Positions 1 through 4,680 of a stretch of DNA of 5,607 nucleotides are shown here, in pieces. Position numbers and translations under genes: made by a program. The stretch's first letter is position 1, and every line of letters begins with the position of its first letter. The stretch is from a bacterium. Lineage in GTDB: Bacteria; Oederibacteriota; Muellerivitia; Muellerivitales; Muellerivitaceae. The notes beneath the pieces are model-generated. The model made no database searches. It worked only from the letters and a program-made list of their open reading frames with translations, and was not told where the DNA came from. Where the stretch lies: positions 1 to 5,607 of the forward strand of contig JAICXI010000149.1 of assembly GCA_025980505.1 (NCBI GenBank), in the 5' to 3' direction.

Positions 1-37
1 AAGCCGGTCCCGGACGGCGGCTGGCTGCATTTTGTGA
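1..37 (+). other. Possible 3' end of an upstream gene (unidentified)
   Basis: The frame starting at base 2 is open to a TGA at 35-37 and would leave 22 bases before the start chosen for the TPR gene, a normal operon spacing. The tail is only 11 residues (SRSRTAAGCIL), too short to identify. Two other frames are also open at the left edge. One ends at 63-65, overlapping a possible TTG start. The other stays open to 187-189 but loses its G/C third-position bias after about 12 codons. The call is inferred from spacing alone and is weak. Confidence 0.2.
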
Positions 38-45
38 CTCCTTTT

Positions 46-50
46 GGAGG
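46..50 (+). promoter_or_regulatory. Shine-Dalgarno GGAGG that decides the TPR gene start
   Basis: GGAGG at 46-50 lies 8 bases before the TTG at 59 and 11 before the TTG at 62. It overlaps the upstream in-frame TTG at 44 and cannot serve it. The ATG at 51 opens a different frame that stops after four codons. I therefore take TTG 59 as the most likely start. Confidence 0.55.
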
Positions 51-58
51 ATGGTACC

Positions 59-817
59 TTGTTGAATTTCCCGGTGGAAACGAAGGTTTTCTCCGCATCG
101 ACGTGCCTGCGCGGTTCCGCCCTGCTTTTACTGGCGCTTGCGGCCGGGTTCGGATGCGGCCGTTCCAAGGCCGCGCCCCAAGTGGATGAAGGGCCCATCC
201 AGAAGGTGCGCGCGTCCCTGGCCCAAGGTAATTATGAGGAGGCTCTCAAGGAGGCCAAGGATATCTCCAGCCAGGTTCCGCCGGGCCCCTGCACCGAAGA
301 AGCCCTTTACTTGCAGGGATACATCCTGGCCTACGACAAAAGCGATTTTGTGGACGTCCGGTTGCCCCTCAAACAGCTCCTCGACCTGTACCCCGGGGGA
401 AAATACGCGGCGCCGGCCCAAAGGCTTCTGGCGGACTGCCGCTATTGGCTGGGGCATTACAACCACGCCATGAACGAGTACAAAAAACTGTCGGCCAATT
501 ACCCGGGCAAGGGCTTGGAAGGATACGCCCTTCTCCAGACGGCCCATTGCCTTCTTTTGGACGACAAGGTGGGTGACGCCCTTTCCGCCTACCGGGAAAT
601 CGTCGAAAAGTACCCCACCGACCCGACCGCGGATTGGGCGCAGCTGATGGTGGCCAATACCTATCTCAAACTCCAGAATTACAGCCAAGCCAAAACCGAA
701 CTTCAAAAGCTGATGTCTTTCACGCAAAGCAAGGACGTACAGGATGAGGCCCAGAAGGCCCTCCGCCAGTTGGAGGCGGAGGAACCTTTCCGGAAAGGCG
801 TGGGGGTTCCCGAATGA
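59..817 (+). CDS. TPR-repeat protein, probable lipoprotein, TadD/BamD-like
   Basis: The 252-residue product has a basic-then-hydrophobic N-terminus. A run of about 12 Leu/Ala/Gly residues ends in Gly-Phe-Gly-Cys near residue 33, which looks like a lipoprotein signal peptide. The lipobox is not canonical, because Gly rather than Leu/Val stands at -3. The rest is helical and fits four to five tetratricopeptide-like units at roughly 48-70, 79-111, 116-148, 155-185 and 191-221. Typical pieces are GNYEEALKEA, GHYNHAMNEYKKL, DALSAYREIVEKYP and QNYSQAKTELQKL. Such proteins act as periplasmic or outer-membrane-anchored scaffolds, for example TadD in Tad pilus loci or BamD/CpoB in envelope assembly. 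The 4-base overlap with tadB and the Tad context favour a TadD-like pilus role, but this is inference. The start is TTG 59; TTG 44 and TTG 62 are alternatives in the same frame. Confidence 0.8.
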   Translation: MLNFPVETKVFSASTCLRGSALLLLALAAGFGCGRSKAAPQVDEGPIQKVRASLAQGNYEEALKEAKDISSQVPPGPCTEEALYLQGYILAYDKSDFVDVRLPLKQLLDLYPGGKYAAPAQRLLADCRYWLGHYNHAMNEYKKLSANYPGKGLEGYALLQTAHCLLLDDKVGDALSAYREIVEKYPTDPTADWAQLMVANTYLKLQNYSQAKTELQKLMSFTQSKDVQDEAQKALRQLEAEEPFRKGVGVPE

Positions 818-1665
818 TTTCCCTTCTCCCGCTCCGGCTTCTTTTAGGGGTGGGAACGGGCGCGGTTGCCGCCGGACTGGCCGCCGGTTGGCTGACTTTC
901 CATTTCTTGACTTCCGCTTTCCGCACGATGCCCGTCCTTCCCACCGGCCCACGGAAGTTCAGCCTTCCCCAAACCGTCCCGCTGGTTTTGGCCTTGCTGG
1001 GTTTGGGGTTGGCCTTTGAGGATTTCGGAACCGGCGCGGGGCTGCTCCTGGCAACCGTCGTCGGATGGTTTTTGGCCCGGAAAACGCCCGGCTGGGTTGA
1101 AAAACGCAAGGGCCTGAAGAAACAGGAAAAACTCGCCGAAGTCTTCCCGCCCACCTTGGGCATGTCCATTCAGGCCCTGAAAACGGGCCAAACCGTCCCC
1201 CAAGTGCTTCAGTATCTTTCCCGGGAATGCCCGCGGCCCTTGCGGGAGGAACTGGCCTTGGTTTGCGTGGAAATGGACCTGGGCGCTACGCCGGAACAAG
1301 CGCTGGCGAAAATGTCCGAAAGGTTCCCCTCTTTCCCGGAGTTCCAACAATTCCTTGAATCCTACAAAATCGCCCGCGCCACGGGCGCCAACCTGACCCA
1401 TTTGTTGGAAGTCCAATGGGAGGGTTTGGAGGAGAAAAACCGGATCCTGCGGAGGAGGGAAGCCATGACGGCCCAAGCCCGCCTCTCGGGGCTTTTGATG
1501 GGGCTTCTTCCGTTTTTGCTGGGCCTGGTTTTTTTCCTGATGGATCCGGGCTTGATGGCGCCGCTTTTTACGCAGGCGGCCGGTTGGGCCATTCTTTTGA
1601 TGGCGGCGCTATTGGAAACCTGCGGGTTCCTCTGGATAAGGCATTTGTTGCGGATGGAGTTTTAA
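814..1665 (+). CDS. tadB: Tad/Flp pilus inner-membrane platform protein TadB (T2SSF family)
   Basis: The 283-residue product belongs to the type II secretion F family, in the TadB branch. It has hydrophobic segments near residues 5-33 and 54-88. The cytoplasmic T2SSF domain covers about 107-220 (FPPTLGMSIQALKTGQTVPQ, then the helix with KIARATGANLTHLLE). Two closely spaced membrane segments follow at about 225-243 and 254-275. The end SGLLMGLLPFLLGLVFFLMD, MAPLF and FLWIRHLLRMEF is very like the TadB consensus (LxxxPLFxT, LWIRRLLRIxV). TadB pairs with TadC as the membrane platform on which the TadA/CpaF ATPase acts to polymerise pilin. ATG 814 overlaps the previous stop as ATGA, implying translational coupling, and no strong ribosome binding site precedes it. 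The length is somewhat under the usual 300 or so residues, mainly at the N-terminus. Confidence 0.92.
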   Translation: MISLLPLRLLLGVGTGAVAAGLAAGWLTFHFLTSAFRTMPVLPTGPRKFSLPQTVPLVLALLGLGLAFEDFGTGAGLLLATVVGWFLARKTPGWVEKRKGLKKQEKLAEVFPPTLGMSIQALKTGQTVPQVLQYLSRECPRPLREELALVCVEMDLGATPEQALAKMSERFPSFPEFQQFLESYKIARATGANLTHLLEVQWEGLEEKNRILRRREAMTAQARLSGLLMGLLPFLLGLVFFLMDPGLMAPLFTQAAGWAILLMAALLETCGFLWIRHLLRMEF

Positions 1666-1735
1666 CATCGGGCGGTTTTTCTTCAACCCGGCGTGGCGGG
1701 CGATGCCCGGATCCTTTTGGTTTGCGGCTTTTTTC

Positions 1736-1741
1736 GGGAGG
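1736..1741 (+). promoter_or_regulatory. Shine-Dalgarno GGGAGG of tadC
   Basis: GGGAGG lies 5 bases before ATG 1747. This supports independent ribosome entry at tadC after the 81-base gap, unlike the coupled starts of its neighbours. Confidence 0.65.
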
Positions 1742-1746
1742 CTTGA

Positions 1747-2613
1747 ATGACCACCTTCTTGTTAGTTCTTTCCGCCCTGGGGATGGGGGTCTTTTCCCGG
1801 GACCTGGCCTTGGGGACCCTCCAAAAGATATCCCGCTACCAACAAACGGTCCGGTTGAAACATTGGATGGGGCAGGCGCCCCGGGCCTTGCCGTTCCAAC
1901 CCTTCCTTCATTTCCTCGAGAACCATTTGAACCTCCTGCTCCTCCATCCCCGGCTGGAGGCCTATGGGCTCCGTGTGAACAGGCTGCTCCAACGAATGGG
2001 CCGGGGAGACGTCCGGGCCCCCAGCGTGGTGGGATACCAGGTTTTGTGCGCCCTGGCCGGACTGGTGGTTTTCGGTTTCTTGACGGGCCAGCTCCTTTTT
2101 TCCGCGACGGCCTTCCTGTTGGGCGGGGTCCTGCCCCTGCTGTGGCTCCGGGACAAGGCGGCGGCCCGGGAAGCGAAGTTGCTGCGCGACCTGCCCAACG
2201 CCCTGGAAGTGCTTTCCTTATGCTCGGAAGCCGGGCTCTCCTTTGAGCAGGCCCTGGACCAGTATGTCAAAACGGCTTCGCCCACCCCCCTGCGGGAGGA
2301 AATGGCCGGCATCCTGGAACAAAGCCGCAGCGGTTCCAGCCGCAAAAGCGCCCTGGAAGCCACGGCCGCGCGCCTGGACCTTACGGATTTCTCGCTTTTC
2401 ACCGCCGGCATAGTCCAGGCCGAACTTTTTGGGATGGGCGTGGCCCGAACCCTCCGCCGGCTTTCCATCACCATGCGGGACAAACAATCCCAGAGGGCGG
2501 AAAAGGCGGTGCAGGAAATGCCGGTGAAGATGCTTTTGCCGCTGGTGCTTTGCATCCTGCCGGTGACGCTCCTGGTCATCTTCGGCCCCGTCCTTCTCCA
2601 GTTCCTGCGCTAA
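1747..2613 (+). CDS. tadC: Tad/Flp pilus inner-membrane platform protein TadC (T2SSF family)
   Basis: The 288-residue product is the second T2SSF protein of the locus. It has a short hydrophobic N-terminus (about 4-16), a membrane pair at about 96-112 and 114-134, and a T2SSF domain starting near RDLPNALEVLSLCSEAGLSF (147-166). A conserved stretch QAELFGMGVARTLRRLS lies at 224-240. A basic segment leads into EMPVKMLLPLVLCILPVTLL and a last membrane helix (about 261-285). The PVKMLxPLVLxIxP motif is characteristic of TadC and separates it from TadB. Known role: it forms the inner-membrane platform with TadB for Flp-type pilus assembly driven by the TadA ATPase. The stop overlaps the next start by one base (TAATG). 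The protein looks complete. Confidence 0.92.
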   Translation: MTTFLLVLSALGMGVFSRDLALGTLQKISRYQQTVRLKHWMGQAPRALPFQPFLHFLENHLNLLLLHPRLEAYGLRVNRLLQRMGRGDVRAPSVVGYQVLCALAGLVVFGFLTGQLLFSATAFLLGGVLPLLWLRDKAAAREAKLLRDLPNALEVLSLCSEAGLSFEQALDQYVKTASPTPLREEMAGILEQSRSGSSRKSALEATAARLDLTDFSLFTAGIVQAELFGMGVARTLRRLSITMRDKQSQRAEKAVQEMPVKMLLPLVLCILPVTLLVIFGPVLLQFLR

Positions 2614-2969
2614 TGGCCACCCGGACTCTCGCGCGCATCCGCGCCGCCGACAGCTACTTCCCGCGGCTGGCGGGTTTGATGGGGAAGAAGCATTGGCCCG
2701 TGGATTGTTCCGGGATTTTTTTCCCACGCTGCCGGTCGGTCCACACTTTCTTCACTTTTTTGAGGCCGGACATTCTTTTCCTCGACAAAAACCTTAAAAT
2801 AGCGAAAATCTTTCCATCGACAAAATCCTGGCGGGTTTTTGGGGGTCCTCCGGGCAGCCTTCATTGCCTCGAACTGCCGGCCGGAACGGCCCGGCGGCTG
2901 GGTTTGAAGGCCGGAGACCCGGTCCGGTTTAAACCCCAACGGCAATGGGGCACCGGTTCCCACGGATGA
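2613..2969 (+). CDS. DUF192 family protein, Tad-locus type
   Basis: The 118-residue product matches the DUF192 pattern. It has an early GLMGKK (family GLMxRxxL), then GIFFPRCRSVHTFF, then DILFLD, and near the end CLELPAGTARRLGLKAGDPV (family VLELPAGxAxxxGIxxGDxV). The variant SVHTFFxxxxxDxxFLD, in place of the FWMKNT motif of periplasmic DUF192 proteins, is the form I associate with Tad/Flp loci. No signal peptide is visible, so it is probably cytoplasmic. The biochemical function of the family is not established to my knowledge. The start is ATG 2613, overlapping the tadC stop as TAATG; an upstream in-frame ATG at 2550 would overlap tadC by 64 bases and is unlikely. The central part is more A/T-rich than its neighbours. 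The last eight residues or so extend past the usual domain end (see findings). Confidence 0.82.
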   Translation: MATRTLARIRAADSYFPRLAGLMGKKHWPVDCSGIFFPRCRSVHTFFTFLRPDILFLDKNLKIAKIFPSTKSWRVFGGPPGSLHCLELPAGTARRLGLKAGDPVRFKPQRQWGTGSHG

Positions 2970-2971
2970 AT

Positions 2972-3008
2972 GGGGGGAGGGCGGGGCCACCCCAAACCCC
3001 CCTTTTTT
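2972..3008 (+). terminator. Rho-independent terminator of the TPR-tadB-tadC-DUF192 block
   Basis: GGGGGG (2972-2977) pairs with CCCCCC (2997-3002). Inside, GGGG (2983-2986) pairs with CCCC (2990-2993) around a CCA loop, with a small internal loop between the two stems. Six T residues follow directly at 3003-3008. The structure begins two bases after the DUF192 stop. Confidence 0.75.
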
Positions 3009-3023
3009 ATCCCGGGGCGGTCC

Positions 3024-3108
3024 GCCACAGATGAACAGGGAGATTAAGGGAAAAATCCAAGAGTTTCAGGTTGATCAACATCCGTGCGCGTCCTTGCTCA
3101 TCGGTGGC
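3024..3108. repeat. Imperfect inverted repeat of the CCAC(A/G)GATGAAC type
   Basis: The left arm GCCACAGATGAACAGG (3024-3039) and the reverse complement of the right arm CTTGCTCATCGGTGGC (3093-3108) agree at 13 of 16 positions. Weaker matches continue inward: AGGGA near 3047-3051 mirrors the TCCGTG near 3081-3086. The 85-base unit has no coding potential and lies between a terminator and the glyA leader. The arms resemble an intergenic repeat (CCACGGATGAACACGGAT with its inverse) that I recall from several bacterial lineages. That link is from memory and not tested here. It could also form a long imperfect hairpin in RNA. Confidence 0.6.
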
Positions 3109-3119
3109 AAAATTCTGAT

Positions 3120-3148
3120 TTTTCAGCGGTTTTGTTTCGGGCTTTTAT
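3120..3148 (+). promoter_or_regulatory. Weak sigma70-like promoter candidate for glyA
   Basis: TTTTCA (3120-3125) and TTTTAT (3143-3148) are separated by 17 bases, each matching 4 of 6 consensus positions. This short A/T-rich stretch in a G/C-rich region lies just before the glyA ribosome binding site and would give a leader of about 15-20 bases. A promoter is expected here because a terminator precedes it, but the match itself is poor. Confidence 0.25.
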
Positions 3149-3158
3149 TCCACTCGTT

Positions 3159-3164
3159 AAGGAG
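3159..3164 (+). promoter_or_regulatory. Shine-Dalgarno AAGGAG of glyA
   Basis: AAGGAG ends 6 bases before ATG 3171. It fixes that ATG as the start in preference to an in-frame GTG at 3084, which would add 29 unrelated residues translated from the inverted repeat. Confidence 0.8.
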
Positions 3165-3170
3165 ATTTCC

Positions 3171-4484
3171 ATGACCTTCGAATTCCTCAAAAATGCCGAC
3201 CCGGCGGTGTGGGAGGCCAACAAGAACGAATTGAAACGCCAGAACGACAAGCTGGAAATGATCGCCTCGGAAAACTTCACCAGCCTTGCGGTCATGGCGG
3301 CCCAGGGCGGAGTGATGACCAACAAGTACGCCGAGGGGTACCCCGGAAACCGTTATTACGGCGGATGCGAGTACGTGGACGTGGTGGAGAACCTGGCCCG
3401 GGAAAGGGCCTCCAAGCTCTTTTCCGACGCCCAGTACGTCAACGTCCAGCCCCACTCGGGCAGCCAGGCCAATATGGCCGTTTATTTCACCTTCATCAAA
3501 CCCGGCGACACCGTCCTGGGCCTGGACTTGTCCCACGGCGGGCACTTGACGCACGGCAGCAAGGTGAACTTCTCCGGGAAAATGTACAACTTTTACGCCT
3601 ACCAGACGCGCAAGGAGGACGGCCGGGTCGACCTGGACCAGGCCCGTGACCTGGCCCGGAAGCACCACCCCAAGCTCATCAGCATCGGCGCCTCGGCTTA
3701 CTCCCGCGACTGGGACTACGCCGCGTTCCGCAGGATCGCCGACGAGGTGGGCGCCTTCCTTTGGGCCGACATCGCCCACACGGCGGGTTTGATCGCGGCC
3801 GGGGAACTCAACGACCCCATGGCCTATTGCCACGTGGTGACCACCACCACCCACAAGACCTTGCGGGGCCCGCGGGGCGGCCTGATCCTCATGGGCAGGG
3901 ATTTCGACAACCCCTTTGGCATCACGGCGCCCAAGAGCGGACGGACGAGGAAAATGAGCGAGTTGATCGACAGCCAGATCATCCCCGGCATCCAAGGCGG
4001 GCCTTTGATGCACGTGGTGGGGGCCAAGGCCGTGGCCTTTGGGGAGGCCTTGCAGCCTTCCTTCAAGGGTTATGCCCGGCAAGTCAGGGCCAACGCCAAG
4101 GCCCTTTGCGAAGCCCTGGTGGGCTACGGATTCCAGGTGGTTTCGGGAGGCACGGACAACCATCTCCTGTTGATCGACCTTCGAAACAAAAAGATCAACG
4201 GCAAGCAGGCCCAACTGGCGTTGGACGAGGCCAACATCACCACCAACAAGAACGCCGTTCCCTGGGATACCGAATCGCCCCTTTTAACCAGCGGGCTGAG
4301 GTTGGGGTCGCCGGCCCTGACCACGCGGGGTTTCAAGGAGGCGGAATTCAAGCAGGTGGCCAAATGGATCCAGGACGTGGTTTCCGCCCCCGAGGACGAA
4401 TCGGTCCGCAAAAAGGTGAAGGGAGAGATTGCGGAACTCACGAAAAAGTTCCCGCTCTATCCCGAGCTTTTGAAGGAAATCTGA
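3171..4484 (+). CDS. glyA: Serine hydroxymethyltransferase (GlyA)
   Basis: The 437-residue cytosolic PLP enzyme interconverts serine and glycine with transfer of the one-carbon unit to tetrahydrofolate, the main source of 5,10-methylene-THF. Landmarks are MIASENF (30-36), KYAEGYPGNRYYGG (52-65, with the catalytic Glu55 and Tyr63), the cofactor-binding region SGSQAN (96-101), DIAHTAG with Asp200 and His203, and TTTTHKTLRGPRGG with the PLP-binding Lys229. Arg377 in GLRLGSPA binds the substrate carboxylate. All expected residues are present. It is about 20 residues longer than the E. coli enzyme (417), mainly through a segment after GGLILMG (about 242-266, FDNPFGITAPKSG). I associate this segment with Bacteroidota/Chlorobi-type GlyA. 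The gene appears to be its own transcription unit, with no folate genes visible nearby. Confidence 0.97.
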   Translation: MTFEFLKNADPAVWEANKNELKRQNDKLEMIASENFTSLAVMAAQGGVMTNKYAEGYPGNRYYGGCEYVDVVENLARERASKLFSDAQYVNVQPHSGSQANMAVYFTFIKPGDTVLGLDLSHGGHLTHGSKVNFSGKMYNFYAYQTRKEDGRVDLDQARDLARKHHPKLISIGASAYSRDWDYAAFRRIADEVGAFLWADIAHTAGLIAAGELNDPMAYCHVVTTTTHKTLRGPRGGLILMGRDFDNPFGITAPKSGRTRKMSELIDSQIIPGIQGGPLMHVVGAKAVAFGEALQPSFKGYARQVRANAKALCEALVGYGFQVVSGGTDNHLLLIDLRNKKINGKQAQLALDEANITTNKNAVPWDTESPLLTSGLRLGSPALTTRGFKEAEFKQVAKWIQDVVSAPEDESVRKKVKGEIAELTKKFPLYPELLKEI

Positions 4485-4485
4485 A

Positions 4486-4513
4486 GGCGGGTTAACCGCC
4501 CGGGGCACCCGGG
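4486..4513 (+). other. Two adjacent hairpins after glyA, possible transcript end
   Basis: GGCGG (4486-4490) pairs with CCGCC (4496-4500) around GTTAA, starting one base after the glyA stop. An alternative, slightly overlapping hairpin pairs CCCGGG (4499-4504) with CCCGGG (4508-4513) around GCA. No T run follows, so this is not a standard intrinsic terminator. It could mark a transcript end that is Rho-dependent, or stabilise the 3' end. Confidence 0.35.
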
Positions 4514-4575
4514 AAACGAAGGAACCCCGGGATTCAATAAAATGGGTTTGGTTGTTGTGCCGAACGGCCCTATTG

Positions 4576-4604
4576 GGATTGTTCCCGAAAGGGAAGGGGA
4601 ATCC
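4576..4604. other. Stem-loop with GAAA tetraloop in the convergent gap
   Basis: GGATT (4576-4580) pairs with AATCC (4600-4604). Inside it TTCCC (4582-4586) pairs with GGGAA (4591-4595) around GAAA, a GNRA-type loop on the plus strand. There is no T tract on either side. It lies between glyA and the minus-strand gene and could belong to the 3' untranslated region of either. Confidence 0.35.
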
Positions 4605-4623
4605 GACGAGGCGAAACCGATTC

Positions 4624-4664
4624 AAAAAAAGGAACAAGGACCGGGGGCTTCGGAAGGGTCCTTG
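4624..4664 (-). terminator. Rho-independent terminator of the minus-strand propeller gene
   Basis: Read on the minus strand, CAAGGACC (4664-4657) pairs with GGTCCTTG (4642-4635) over 8 base pairs, with a 14-base loop that can pair further (CTT with AAG). Four bases later comes a run of seven T residues (4630-4624). It begins 16 bases after the stop codon of the minus-strand gene. Confidence 0.75.
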
Positions 4665-4680
4665 GCGGTTCGAACGGCCG

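Noticed and set aside
844..1476. Minus-strand open frame of 210 codons opposite tadB
   Set aside because: It is Gln/Gly-rich, has no family features and lies wholly antisense to tadB.
1416..2246. Plus-strand open frame of 276 codons across the tadB end and tadC start
   Set aside because: The product is Gly/Pro-rich with no recognisable motif, and it overlaps two clear T2SSF genes in another frame.
3024..3170. Riboswitch or CRISPR unit before glyA
   Set aside because: I see no glycine or THF aptamer core. The repeat is one inverted pair, not regularly spaced direct repeats.
3123..4214. Long open frame of 363 codons on the minus strand, opposite glyA
   Set aside because: It mirrors glyA codons in a G/C-rich genome, is low in complexity (Gly/Val/His-rich) and shows no domain; glyA is certain here.
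4561..4679. Direct repeat CGAACGGCC at 4561-4569 and 4671-4679
   Set aside because: Nine G/C-rich bases are likely to recur by chance; no other sign of an attachment site or insertion.
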